From contig NC_049979.1 of assembly GCF_000003815.2 (NCBI RefSeq), forward strand, positions 21,842,518-21,906,517: a stretch of DNA of 64,000 nucleotides. The letters run 5' to 3'. Source of the stretch: Branchiostoma floridae. Lineage: Eukaryota; Chordata; Leptocardii; Amphioxiformes; Branchiostomatidae. The notes under the pieces were generated by a model, which had not been told where the DNA came from, ran no database searches, and was given only the letters and a program-made list of their open reading frames with translations. The position numbers and the translations under genes were made by a program. Positions 49,539-61,799 of the stretch are shown piece after piece (within the stretch, counting starts at the first letter, position 1; each line of letters starts with the position of its first letter).

Positions 49539-49648
49539 GAACTGCAGGAAAGCACCCTAGAAGCAAACGTTATACCCAAGGACGATCAGTAGAGAGCATG
49601 TCACTGTAGTACAGCACAGAACTTCACAAACAAGACACAATTATGGAG
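49539..49648 (+). CDS. PHLDB1/2: PHLDB exon with start codon (5' UTR plus two codons)
   Basis: A polypyrimidine tract and TTTTACAG (ends 49538) precede this exon, and the strong donor GAG|GTAAGT follows it. Only the last six bases code: ATG GAG at 49643-49648, residues M1-E2. The ATG has A at -3 and G at +4, a good context. Upstream in the same frame is a stop, TAG at 49607-49609, which closes a three-codon upstream frame starting at 49598 (ATG TCA CTG), so translation in this frame cannot begin further upstream. Joining to the next exon at phase 0 reads directly into the conserved segment before the FHA domain. The very short coding part makes this exon easy for gene predictors to miss. Confidence 0.75.
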
Positions 49649-51241
49649 GTAAGTGTTGGGACATGTACATGAGAAGGGTAATGGGTCAAAGAAAAGGTGT
49701 GTCACAATTTGTTTCATTTGAAACCATTGCAAGACTGTCTCCAGGACCCGTCCCTCCGCCCTGAGATGGAAATTTGCTCGTTGGGATGGACACAAATTTC
49801 ACCCTGTTTGTAAAAAGAATTAGAACTTCATGACATGAAGTTGATGAAAATGTCTCTATGTTACCTTAAAATGGCAGATTTCACAGTGAAAGTTAACAAC
49901 ATGGGTTCCTTGTCAACTAGTCATAGTTTTGCAAATGAGATGAAACGACAATAGTGCTTGATTTAACAAAAATGGCCCAAATTCCCAGTACTACATTTCG
50001 TTTGTTTGAAATATTACAAATGTAAGAGTGGTATGATTTTTTGTTGGTGTTGACTGCAAGTAGCTTTAAGAACATGTAAGTTATTCAAAAAGGAGGGAAC
50101 TGCATTAAGAAAGCCCCACCTCCTGCAGAGAAAGCCTTGGAGCTTGACCTCTGCCAATATAGACTCCAACATGTAGCTAATATTGTGTATGTTTATGTGG
50201 GCACTGCTAATGTAATAGTGGAGGGATAAGCCATTGTCAGACATTAACCAGTAAAGACAGGCTCCCACCCACACCTGTCTGGATGGATAATTTAACTGCC
50301 TCCTCAGTCTAGCCCACAGCCCTCTGGATTGTTCCCACATTAATGTTCCATTTTCAACACAATTTTCTAGCTGAATCCCCCTGACAAATTAACTATGTAG
50401 GGTCTAGAAGGGGCAGCCATGTTGGAAGATTAGTATTGATTAGGGACAGTCCATCAGCCAAAGGGACCAGGACATTGTGCAGTAGAATTTTTAATGTTTT
50501 CTAGTGTTGAGATGATACATTAATCGGGCAATGTGCAAAGCTGACTGATGTGTTAAGGCCATGATTAATGCAATCATGCCTATAACATGCTTACCATTAT
50601 TGTAATCCTTCTGCCTATTGGACCAGGCCTCAGTAGGGTTACTTCCATTTGATAGAAAGTGGGAAAACATGCTCCTCTGATTTCAAATTTGGAGGCCATT
50701 TAGTCCAGTCTAGCCGACATAGTCCAGACAGGCTCGCTCCCCAAGAAACCTTGTCTGACAGGCAACTTTGAATCACAGGCCATCTACCCAGCTGATGGTG
50801 TTTGGCAGGTAAGTGTTGCTGATTGCCCTCCGGATGCAGGACTCTTGGTGTGTTCCTAACCCTTTCCCACAGATGTGAATGAGGAAAACACAACCATAGG
50901 TCAAACGGCCAGCACTCCAAGGACAGATCCATTTCAGCGTGGGTAGCTAGCCATAGATTTAATCTCCTGCCTTCCTGAGTGGAGGCGGGAGACCAGTCTC
51001 CTGTTCAAAAAGACTGCCCAGTGTGAGGACTACAGACACTAGTTGGCTGTCCCTCTCCAGGCAAGGATGCGGTTAAAACGAAGGATGGGGCAGTCTGCTT
51101 GCCTCCCCGATCTCAGATTCCACTTCTCCCAGGCAAGTTGGTATCTAGATTAAAAGAAGATGGTTTGAGATGAAAGACGATAGGGTTTAGAAGCTGTATC
51201 CCTTATAAAGCTTGAGTGGTCAATCCTTGTTGTTTCTCCAG
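49649..51241 (+). other. PHLDB intron after the start-codon exon
   Basis: GT-AG intron of 1.6 kb, donor GTAAGT at 49649 and acceptor TTTCTCCAG ending at 51241. I see no other exon in it. The stretch 50640-51180 is less AT-rich than the surroundings, but I could not assign it to a gene or a known repeat. Confidence 0.7.
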
Positions 51242-51362
51242 ACCAGTGCCTTGGAGCTGACCGACACTGGGAAGACTCTGAAGGTCCATGCAGACAGACC
51301 CCATCTGGTCAGCCTGGGTGGTGGACGCTTCAGCACAGCAGTGACCATCGTTCCTGTAGAAG
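51242..51362 (+). CDS. PHLDB1/2: PHLDB exon: conserved segment leading into the FHA domain
   Basis: This 121-bp exon encodes residues 3-42 plus the first base of codon 43. It contains the family's N-terminal signature, a D-x-G-K-x-L-K-V run followed by K/R-P-H-L-V-S-L-G-x-G-R-x-S-T-A, here at about residues 10-34, which in vertebrate PHLDB1 and PHLDB2 directly precedes and begins the FHA fold. The acceptor is TTTCTCCAG; the donor is GAAG|GTCAGC, a weaker but valid site. The end in phase 1 matches the phase of the next exon exactly. The match to the family is by eye but long and ungapped, so identification is firm. Confidence 0.9.
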
Positions 51363-53980
51363 GTCAGCGTTTCAGTTTTGGCTTTGTTCGCTTCATGACT
51401 ACTACTGTAAAGCTTGAAACATTTGCAGCAGTTTTGTTTACATGGTTTTTGGTGTGACCTCTCCAATGCAAAATCATGACACCTTTGTGACATTGTGTAG
51501 TGCACAGTATCCGAGCTGTGAACACACTTTCAGGTAGGTACCATTCTACAGGAGTGTTTGTTTACAATGTACCAAAACTTCACTTGATGAAAGAAAACTT
51601 GTGTATGAATGTGATGTACATTGTTTCATGTTATCTGTGTTAGGCCACTGCAAGTAAGTTTTATGGATGATTGAGTGCACATTGATGTTTTGAAACAAAT
51701 TGAATAAATTTTTTCCCCTTCAGTGATGGTCCACATGACGAGAAAATGTCAATAATGGGAAGATAAAGATACATGTAAAGCCTTAATTGTACTTGAATAA
51801 GTAGCACTACTGTAGCCTGCTACACAAAACTATTTTACTTTGTAGCTGCCCAGTATGTTCAGGTTTGGACACCAGGCTAACATTAGTGAGGACTAGTTTG
51901 GTAGTAATAGAAGTGACATCACTAAATCTACTTGCTGTATCCTTATCAGGGCAAAAATGCACCATAATTCTTATAGTCCAGACATGACTGTTACTGCAAG
52001 AATTACAATAAACTAAGTATTTTGTCCTACAACATAGTATGGGAGAATTGTCTAGACTATGACAGAGAATGTTTGGACATGTCACTGTGACATACACCAT
52101 GCCCTAATGCTCTTTGAGGGTCTGCATGGGGGGGATCCTAGCAATGCCTATTGGTAAATTTACAAGGGCTGGCTATGCCTAACAATGAATTAAGTAGTTC
52201 TTGTGAAAGGTATTGCAAATGATTTAATCATATTGCTCGATTGTAATTGCATGTAACTTGTGTCTTGCGAATGCTGACACAACTGTTTACTACGTTGTGA
52301 CTTTGGGCATTCTGTCGTTCCACTGCACAATATGAGCAACTAAATCAATGACGCTTAACGATAAATTCAGGGTAACAAGGAAGGTACTACGTAGAATTAA
52401 AGCGACCAATAACAATTCACGAATGATTTATAAGGTTCGGATTAATGTTGATTTAGAAATATTAGCTTTGCCTCACAGAATAAAGCATGCAGATCCTCCT
52501 CTTTCCCACCATGAGTATTCATCATCATCACCAAGAGTATGACTTGCTGTAATAATCATTAAAAACATGTTCCTTCCGTTTCCCTCCAGGTAAATAGATT
52601 TTCACCTTAGTCCAATTGGATTTATACAACACTATCATTCATCTCATATTATTGAAATAGATGGCCTAAGATGAATTATCATCAGTTGGAAGATGTCATT
52701 CATCACAATGACATGTAGGGCTCGGAATTACTTTTTCGACATAGATGCACTGATATACCTGAAGATGAACCTGCATTGAAGAATTGGGTACACAGCTCCA
52801 ATTTTGGTTGTGCTAAAGTGCATCATGTAATTCATACTATGTTTCCAGCCCTCATAATCAAATATTACATTGTTTACTAGGAATTAAGGGAGGAACAATG
52901 TGAAGTTGTTGACGTCATGTAATCTAGTTCTGAATGAAAAATGGTTGTGGTTGGGTGGTCATCGTTAGAGGTAGTTCCACAAGCCAGTTAAAGTTGCCAC
53001 ACTGAATTGTGTTGTGTGTTCTGTGCATGATTGATTATGTAGCTGTTAAATGTTGGCATTCCATGGCAGGATCAGGAGGTGGTTAAGTGCAACTTATCAG
53101 TGAATAATGGGACTTCAAGATGCTGAGTCAACATCCTTCAGATCCAGATGGATGCTCTGTGATTAGGGAAGATGTCATCTCTGTAGGGATCATTAGCCAA
53201 GGTCTATATATTCAGTTGAGTGGGCAATAACTACCCCCGCCACCCCCATATTGTATATATGAAGGCCTCCCATTTGAAATCTGCTCACCCATGTTAAGCT
53301 TCATCTTTCCCATCATTGGACCACATCATTAGAGGGGACCTACATCCCTTTTTATTATGTAGAGCATAATCACTGTGGCTGTTTTCGTTGCATGTACTAG
53401 CTTGTTGCTGAACCTCTTTTATGACAATGTACATGTAGACTGTAAATGGTTGAATTTAGCATGAAGCAAAGGCAGACTGCCGAATTTAATGCAAGTACCC
53501 GCTGCCTTTCTGCATTAAGGGTAGAGAGCCTTGCTGGTATCCCCCCATGCAGGCCCCCATGAGAGAAAGTGATGGGGAACATCAGTGCCACAGGTATCCC
53601 CACATACTCCATCATCTCTGGTAAAGGAGAGGTCCCCCGAGAATCATCATACAGACTTTATTACAAAGGGCTTTTGTGGTCATATCTAGAACTGCAAAGA
53701 TTAATAGGGCTGAAGTTTTTGTATTTCCTTTACCAGTCAAGTTTGAATTACAGACAAAAATTAAAAATATTGTTGTAGGAGTGAGTGATCAACCAAACCT
53801 CTGTCAGAGTTTTGCTAAATGCTTCAACCTGGACCTTTTTACCTCAGAGTTGTCCCCCAAATTATCTACAGCAATCAGTGACCAAATAGGGCCTCATACT
53901 GTTGTTATTCCTGTATAGCCATGTAACAACTTCCATATGGTAGAGTCTGGCCTAAATGGTTTACCCCAACAGGGAACCAT

Positions 53981-54179
53981 TACTGTAAATGAACTTATTT
54001 TTCATTGGGGCTTAGTTTTATGGTAGAAGAGCAAAGAGGGTGGAATAATTCTGTTGTATTGTAGTAATGCATTGGAAAAGCATATTTGCAGTGATCGTAG
54101 TGGAGGGGTCATTTGGTAGAGTTGTCACAGCGAAAACTCTGAAAATAAAACCGCTGTGGACATTCTAAGATTTACAGTA
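53981..54179. mobile_element. TACTGTAAAT-type inverted-repeat element (best copy)
   Basis: The left end TACTGTAAATGAACTTATTT and the right end GACATTCTAAGATTTACAGTA are inverted. Just inside the right end is GAAAATAAAACCGCTGTG, the mirror of the GCGGTGGTTTTATTTTC block seen at the left of better copies. About 199 bp, no coding capacity. Left-end pieces of the same family are at 46505, 49315, 51405 and 59932, right-end pieces at 54575, 56810 and 59745. Confidence 0.7.
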
Positions 54180-56035
54180 AACCTACAGAGAAGGACTATT
54201 AATCCCCCCCCCCTCCCCCTCCATGAAAGTTAATGAGTATTACAGTGTTTACCTTTCACCCTCTTCAGACCCTGATTTCCAGGCCATAATCACAGATAAT
54301 GAGTATACAGTCCCATTGCCATGTGTACAAATGCTCTAGTGCTTTCACTCAAGGAAGTTGGGTTAGAGTTATACAAGGTGGACAAACAACCACCATGTCA
54401 GTATCACAAGCGCAAGCTAGCATTTGTCATAACAGACATGTTAGTCTAAAGAACATGCCGTGAAAGTCAAAGGTGGCCATACTTTGGCATGGTAGGAGGT
54501 AAAAGGAGGTTTTGTCACTGTTTCAAGTACTTCAGTTGGATTAGGAATAGGAATGCATTAGAAAACCAAATTCACAACAGCATTAAGATATGTGAAAATA
54601 AAACCACTATAACATTCGAAGATTTACAGTAGTCTGTCTCAGTTTAATTTCAGAATAGAAGATAACTGGATACAGATGGGCCATTGTTACAGTTTTATAG
54701 ACTATATTTATGTCATCTTGCCAGGAACCCATTCACTGGCAGTCACCTTGAATTGATCGTCAGGGTTCACGTCCTAGCAAGTTGAAAATCAGACAGTGGT
54801 CTGACCCGACTGTACGGGGTAACTCAGACAGAATTAAACTAAGCACTGATTCATTAGCAAGTTGTCATGATGGCTAGGTGCAGGGGTGGTGAGAGATGGA
54901 TTGAACCCATGTTCTGTTGGCAGTTCTTTGGCAGAGGATACTAACATGGAAAGTAGAACTTTTGGAGGACAGGAAATACTAGGTATTTAACACAAAATTT
55001 GGAGCTATGCATCCAAACCTACATGTAATACTGTAGTATCATTTTATAGCTCCTGAGTCCCTTCATCCTCTCAAACAAAAAAGTCTGGTATCCAATTACG
55101 CGGTGGAGTCTCTTCATCTTCTCACGCAAATTCTCATGGTTTGGATACCAGGCTAGCTGTGCACGAAAGTAGGGAGGTGTTAGGTAATGCTTTGCAATTG
55201 CAGCTAAATTTTTTTGTGTGCATGTAGTATTTTTCATCAGGTACACTGTATCGTTGTTATGTGTAAAATAAAAAGGTAAGTACATGCAAGCTTCTGAAAT
55301 ACAAAACTTCATGGCCAGCCAATAGGTCAATATCATTGAATATGTCTCAAAAATGTTTGTTTATGTAATGCATGTTGTAAAGTATATCATTGATGCTGAG
55401 TTGAAAGTCAAAGGACATACTATACTGTAACTCCTGAAATGTTCACTGTGGTTTAAATTCCTCAGTGTCCTCATGCTATATAGAATTGCAACTGTAAACT
55501 GAAAGCACCATGTAAATCTCCTTTCCCTTGTACTGTGAAACTAATACATTGCAAAAATATGCAAATTCACAGTACAGAGAAACTGTAAAGATAAATGTAC
55601 CATTTATGACACCATATATCATTATGTCAACTGCATATTAAAATCTCTGCAGTTGTAATATATATGTAGGTATACTTGGCTGTCATCCTAGGTTGAGTCC
55701 CTGTTGAATAAAATGGAATAAGGCAGAAAGTCCTTGGAGAAGGGTATCAGTATGAAAGGTTACATTATAAGGCAGGTTAACCCCTTAGTTTGATGATTTT
55801 TGTATAATCATTCACGACATCTCGCCACAGGAACAGCCTAAATGCTGTCAGTTAAATTTGCGGCACTTTGTACAAGTCACAGGCAGCAAGCAAGATTACC
55901 TTTTCACTTTGAATCAATTTTAGATTATAGGAGTAGAAAAATGTGTAACTATCACAAATACATTTTGATATGTCTGGCATGCAAGAATATTATATACTTT
56001 TTTTATTACCTTTGCAAGAGGGTTATGTTTATTTT

Positions 56036-56165
56036 TAGGTATCATTTGTGTGTCTGTATTGTGTTTGTTGCCAGCATAACTGGAGAAGTTGTGTACGGAT
56101 TGTCATAACATGTGGTAGGTGGGTAGGCGTCTGGAAAACGAAGGTCAAGTTCGATAATGAGCATA
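56036..56165 (+). repeat. TG-headed dispersed repeat, copy 1
   Basis: A TGTG-rich start is followed by CCAGCATAACTGGAGAAG, GGATTGTCATAACATGTGGT, GGTGGGTAGGCG and GAAGGTCAAGTTCGATAATG. The order TG-run, CAGCATAACT, GGATGGATT recurs at 62838-62960 and, decayed, at 61800-61975. Likely fragment of a retroelement that carries a TG microsatellite. Confidence 0.5.
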
Positions 56166-57338
56166 CTAGCAGCTTTCTACGGTACTGCAGCAAAATGTCA
56201 TATCTTCATCTATTTTACCTAAGTTTGCCATGTTTTTGCATACAAACTTAGTGCTCCATGCATAGGCACCCCTGTATATGATGCAACATAGAGGTGGCAT
56301 TGACACTTTCATGCAGATTGAATTTCAGTTTTTTCATTTCCCAGGACTTAACATTTCAACCACTCAGTGATTAATTGGTCTCGATCCTCCACACAGGAAG
56401 ACTAAGCTTGGGTCAGCAGTTTTAAATGCCGCCATATTAGTATTCCTTACATGCCCTGTGCAGAAGTAGACATTGTAACGAGCACCTTGAGAAATGTACA
56501 ACAACCATGAAGGTGCTGTGTGTATTCTATGGCAGCAGGTTATTTACTATATTACAGACAAGCAATATTTTCCAAATCATTAATAGCCAAAGGCCATGCA
56601 TTGGGATTAACTAAGAAAGGTTTCTGCTGTGTCAGCCTTGGGACGAGGAAAAAATATCTTTGCTAATTACAATGTGCTGAAAATTCATTTCTTTTAGCAA
56701 GGGACTCAATTTTACATAATGCTAATAGAAGGGGAAAATGAGTTTTTCTCATAAGTTTGCAGTTAAAATATCGCAATTGTAAGTGCTTTCTAGGTTTCAT
56801 AAATTAGTGGTTTATGCTAGGTGACAATGAAGACGTTGAAACTAAACTCAGCATTCTAAGATTTGCAGTATACTATATGTTCGACTAGGACAATATCCTC
56901 AAGAAGTATTAAACTTGCTGTCCTCTTGCCATTATGTATGACTGCTATACATTCCAACCTAATTATGATATCTACTATCTTTAGTACCTTGAAGGTTCCA
57001 TAAGGTGCCACGTTTGTTAGTGGTGCCTGAAATGGAAGGGCACCAAAGGTTAATAACATTCTGTATAAAAGTTAGGTATTGTCATTAAACTTTATATGAT
57101 ATAATTATACACTATTTCTCCGTATTTTGATTAAAATGAAGTTTGAAATAACCAGTTTCTTTTCACATCGAAGTGGGGACATCTGCAGATGAAATTTCAT
57201 ATTAGCTGGTATTTGTTGCTCCCATAATTTGTTGCACACATAATGAACAGGTAGCTTTTTGTGCCTTACATTATCTATTTCTAACAAGTGCACACTAATT
57301 AATGGCTGTAATGAATTTTTTATCCATATGTTGTACAG

Positions 57339-57521
57339 GTACCGTGCTGGTTGGAACGGTAGATGCACCCAAACCCCAAGACTTGATCATAGACGGCTAT
57401 GCAGTAGCGCGGGAGCACTGCATCCTTGAGAATGTGGACGACGTGGTTACCCTGTACCCCCTGGGAAATCTGTGCTCCGTGGATGGCATCCCCATTACCA
57501 GGCCCAGCAAGCTTACTCAAG
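57339..57521 (+). CDS. PHLDB1/2: PHLDB exon: core of the FHA domain
   Basis: This 183-bp exon gives residues 43-104 (the first and last codons are split). It carries the FHA core: strand 2-3 V-L-V-G-T at 45-49, the conserved histidine in A-R-E-H-C-I-L-E (His69), the strand T-L-Y-P-L-G-N at 80-86, and S-V-D-G at 89-92, the equivalent of the N-G loop. The classical Gly-Arg of phosphothreonine-binding FHA domains is replaced by Gly-Thr at 48-49, so canonical phosphopeptide binding is doubtful; vertebrate PHLDB proteins are also atypical here as far as I recall. The acceptor is TTGTACAG and the donor is CAAG|GTGAGT. The reading frame stays open past the donor for about 97 codons, into a SINE. Confidence 0.93.
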
Positions 57522-60500
57522 GTGAGTGCTCTTTCTGGTTGGATGACTTCCTCAGCAGTTACCCATGTTCTTCTGGTAAGTGGAGACTTGTCCCTGCGGC
57601 GCAAGTGGTAACGCCAAATGGATCATACTCTAGGGTTCAATCCAAGGGTCGTCAACAGCTCGGACATGTTGTAAAGGATTGCAGTTCAGATGGTGATGGA
57701 AAACCAGCAGCTCGCATGTATGAGGGTGCTTCAGGTGTCAAACCCTCTGCATGGAAAAGAACCCAACACACTGGCCGAGAAGGGGGGGGGGGATGGTTCA
57801 GTGTGCTTTGCTGAATACGTAGCGCATAGCAAAGCTACATTGAACTGCTATTCACTCACTACATAAGAGTACTACTGCTCCTACTGTTTAACTACCACTA
57901 GTTACTTGAAAAAGCATCATGCTTAAACTCAGTGGATGATGACTGCCTTACCATATGTTTGGAGGGATATTGGTACAATGGTGTGTGAACAATAGATAGC
58001 AGGTGTTTTGACTATGAAGTTGGCTGTTATGGCTAGCAGTTGTTATCTTAGCATCAGAGTGGTACTAGACACTCAAATTGCTACAGAAGTTTCTCCTCAA
58101 GAACTTAGTTCATGGACGATTCTTTTTTTTTTTTCTGGTCATGTGATGTGTTAGCAAAGCATCGTGGGTTTTAGTTCTAAGAAAATCCTGTACTTTAAAT
58201 TGTGAATGTTTGTCATGGGTTTATTTTTGTGGTGACATCATATATAAAAGTTCAAATCAGGCACCGCAAATCACATTCAAATGGGCTCTTTACAACAGCA
58301 AACTTTCAACTGCAAATTGAAGCACACTGTAAAAACCTCTTTGTCCCTCCTTCCGCAAAAGTAACCAAAGCGAAAATAAATGGAAAGTAATGTTCATCAG
58401 GCAAAAGGGTGCATGTGACCACAATGGATAGCTCCAGTTGCTATAGATGCAGTATTTTCCGTGGTGAATTTATGTTTGCAGTTTTAACGGTAAAAGCTTC
58501 ACAGCGCATTCTAAAATCACAGCAAATTCAGAAACATTGTAAAAATATTTGTTATGTCTTCTGCCCACCTGCGCCCTTGTCTAAGCATTACTCTATGTAC
58601 ATCATACAGGATCATGATATGTTTAAGGCACCTGTTATGGTGATAGCACACAAACATTATTCACAAGGCACAATTGAAAGCAGACCAGATCTTCAAACAT
58701 TGAATACATTGTCACAGCACTGTTGTACTCTACACATATATATATAGAGAGAACAGTTACAGTTGATCACGCCAGCACTGCCAAAAAGGGTCTGCCAGTC
58801 TATAGGACCCTTGCTGAGTCATTAGTAAGGATAAAGCTGTTCGCTATAGCTTCGTTTCTGACTGGCTGCCTATAAAGGTGATGGTGCTACAAATCTAATT
58901 ACCTGTGAACTTAAATACATTTACAGTAGTATTCAGAATGGTTTTCAAATAATGGGCAATACTGTGCTATGAGAATGATTCCCAGCAGAACTTTTTAGAT
59001 TAAATTTTGTCATTCAATTATAACTTACAGTAATAGGAAAAATATTGTCTACAATAACAAATATTCCCCAAATGTCGCTATTCCATCGTTAAGGTAAAAT
59101 AACGTTTGGAAGAACAAAATGTGAAATTGATTTGCATTGGATTTCAATGGAAGTGTTTTGCAGCATAGGCCCTCATGTGGCCATTTATGATAGTTTTGAG
59201 TATATTATGCCATGAAAGGCTTATAGCAGACCTTTTATATTCTGTCTTGTATAAGAAGAATGGCCCTATTGACTAGCTTATTACACTTATTTGTGATCAT
59301 CAATATTTGATACTTTAAGAAAAGTATCCCTTATGATTATAAGGAGAATGATACTGGTCCAAAGTTTCTCAGACGTTTATATTGAGGGAAAACTGAATCT
59401 GCCAGTTTAAGTGACTTACCAAAACACAATGCGACCTCTAGGTTACACAATATTGGGGGGAAACCTAGTTTGGATTGATTTTTTGGTCTGCACCCATCGA
59501 TACTGTGCAGTGTTAAAAGCCCACTATTCCCAGTAAAATCAATACGGTCTATTCAAGGGCACCTGCTTCCAATCATATTTCCAATCAGAAGGCCCTTATA
59601 GTTATACAGAATGTATCATATCATCTGTTCATATATGGGGCTCCTACATATACTTTTGTGTTTTTCTTTTAAATTTGAGATTGAAACAATTCTATAGCAT
59701 GGTAGTCATACAAGGGAGACATAACTCTATTCAAGGTGTCATGAATTTGCAGTGGAGAGGTCAGAACAAAAGTAAAATCACCAAGAAAGTTAAAAGATTT
59801 ACAGTATATAAGAAGGAAAAGAAGCTTTATGCTTAACCTGGGTACCATCCTTTGTAACAGCTGGCTCAATTTTTTCACTTGATAACAACGGAGGATAGTA
59901 CTAAGCGCATTTCAGGCTCGCAAAACAACTGTATATCTTGAAACTTTTGCAGTGCTTTACTTTTCTCAGTGACTTCTCCAGCATGAAATCATCATGCTGC
60001 AAACATGCAGCAGTTTCATTGTACTATATATGTACATGTACTACACTGTGGATTTTACATCACCGTGACTACCTTTCCTCTCCTACCCTGAAAATAAAGA
60101 AATCTTAAATACCATAGTTACATTTTCCTCCTCTAGGAAACTGAACCAACAGTCACAGAAAAAGAGAAGAATTTGAACTTTGTCCAATCTGGTTTAATTC
60201 AGGGTTGCTTTTTGCAAACCATGTTTGGCTAGCTTGTGCAATAAGATATCTACATGTAAATGAAAACTACATATAGTAGTACTTTGTCCCATTACTCAAG
60301 ACCTAGCTCACAAGACTTGCTCTCAGTTTTTGTTGATAACTTGGGCAATACTCTCAGATTTTTGGATGTTGTGTTGTAGTTGTACCAGATCTGAATCGGG
60401 TCCAGCAAACTGATGATGCCATCCATAGTGTCAAACTACTCCCCTTGATGGTCTGCCAAAAACTTTTAAAGCCTAATTAATTAACGTATTTGTCTCGTAA

Positions 60501-61621
60501 GAATGATTATTGACAGCCATTTCACAGATGAATGCAGCAGTAATTGACCACTAGCGAGTACCGCCATCCCTTCGATTTCCCGCAGAAGCAAACTGCCCTG
60601 AGAGAAGTTCCCATTACCGAATGGCAAAGGGCAAGCATGATAAAGGATGTGTTTGAAGCACACCCTCAGTAAAAAGAAACCTTTTAGTTTCTCCCCTTCA
60701 AAGAGAATAAGAAAACCTTTTGGTGACAAAGCATGACAGGTATACTACAGGGATGGTGTTAGAAATTGGGATGGATTTGACCAGTGAAGGTAACGTTGGT
60801 GGCATTATCTTGGCATTTGAGTTGGATTTGGGTTGGGATGAAAAAAATTGCAAGGAAGGATGTTAACATATGTCAAGATTTGTATATCTACGTATGAAAG
60901 CTGGCAGAATTCAACATTAAATCCTCATGTAGGGTCCTTTCATAGTAGTAATAAAACATGCGCTGAGCACCAAGTCCTTAGCTTAGTTGAGTGAGCATTT
61001 CTACTAAAATGGTTGTGGCCAAAGCATGTAAATTCTATGGATGACATTTATATTTATAAGCACATTTTTGTCCTTCCCTTCTGGTAATTGTCGACATGAC
61101 AAAGATAAGACTAAATGTGTATACTTGTAGAAGTAACCCTAGTCAATAGTGAGGTATCCTTGAGGCTTGAGTTTAGTAACTGTTGTAGTTATACAAGGCT
61201 ACCACAGTTCTGAGTTTCTGCTAATATTAAATACAGGAATAAAGACTTGTTGGCTGTGTTATCATTTTGTCACTTCAAATCTTTGAAAATTTAGCCATCT
61301 TATAGATTTTTCGCCCATAATTTGTTTTGCTCTCTTGCATTAGATTAAGTATCTGCAGATGATGTCATCCATAAAATTTTCTTGCTGTGGCCTGAGTACA
61401 AAAATGGAAGTCTATTGCATTCAAGCAGTTCCTGAGGACATTGTAAACGCAATTTCTGCCATAACGATACGAGCCAGGCAAGTGGCCTTTTAGTTGTCAT
61501 GAAAGATGCATAAAAAGCTGGTTGGCACCGATGAAAGATTCAGACCCCCGCATTACCACAGGGTTGTGTTCTTCTGTATTAATCAGTACTAATTAGGATC
61601 TCTGTGGTTTCTCCTCCCCAG
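57522..61621 (+). other. PHLDB intron within the FHA-coding region
   Basis: A 4.1-kb GT-AG intron. It starts with a tRNA-derived SINE (57585-57793) and holds TACTGTAAAT-type pieces at about 58195-58370, 58445-58545, 59745-59806 and 59932-60010, a TGGGTACCATCC end motif at 59834, and a degenerate relative of the 15-kb/24-kb inverted-repeat family at about 61260-61410. No further exon is supported. Confidence 0.7.
57585..57793 (+). mobile_element. tRNA-derived SINE in the intron just after the FHA exon
   Basis: The head reads like a tRNA promoter: A-box-like CGGCGCAAGTGGTAACGCC at 57596-57614 and B-box-like GGGTTCAATCC at 57633-57643. The tail, about 57735-57793, contains AAAAGAACCCAACACACT and a final G-run, resembling the ends of the repeats at 16.8 and 29.4 kb. 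Cloverleaf pairing looks too decayed for a functional tRNA, so I call it a SINE. I could not define target-site duplications. It is in frame with the preceding FHA exon if the intron is retained. Confidence 0.55.
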
Positions 61622-61744
61622 GGAATATGCTTTGTTTTGGCCGTTCCAACTACTTCCGCTTCAACCACCCCCTGGAAGCAAACAGACTGAAGAGAGATTT
61701 GCCCAACTCCAGGGTATCAGTGCTGCCATACGGATTTCTACCAG
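61622..61744 (+). CDS. PHLDB1/2: PHLDB exon: end of the FHA domain
   Basis: This 123-bp exon runs from the split codon Gly104 through residue 144. It contains the family hallmark M-L-C-F-G at 106-110 and F-R-F-N-H-P at 115-120, the last strand of the FHA domain, followed by E-A-x-R-L-K. Both phases are 1, so skipping would keep the frame. The acceptor is CTCCTCCCCAG and the donor is CCAG|GTAAGT. Confidence 0.93.
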
Positions 61745-61799
61745 GTAAGTGCTTGGTTGCTACATGTACATGTATATGCTGTATTCCCTAGGATGTTAG

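Larger units (their letters stand above)
51363..57338 (+). other. PHLDB intron between the pre-FHA and FHA exons
   Basis: A 6.0-kb GT-AG intron with no exon that I can support. It carries TACTGTAAAT-type elements at about 51405-51490, 53981-54179, 54575-54635 and near 55.43 and 56.81-56.87 kb, a GGGCTC/GTGCACC-type repeat at about 52719-52855, single copies of the TAGCCTGGNNNCCAAACC motif at 51862 and 55138, and a TG-headed repeat at 56036-56165. A C-run at 54205-54222 is low complexity. Confidence 0.7.

Noticed and set aside
57320-57604. Minus-strand frame opposite the FHA exon
   Set aside because: Shadow of the real plus-strand coding exon.
57590-57660. tRNA gene after the FHA exon
   Set aside because: Promoter boxes are visible but acceptor and arm pairing is poor and a SINE tail follows.
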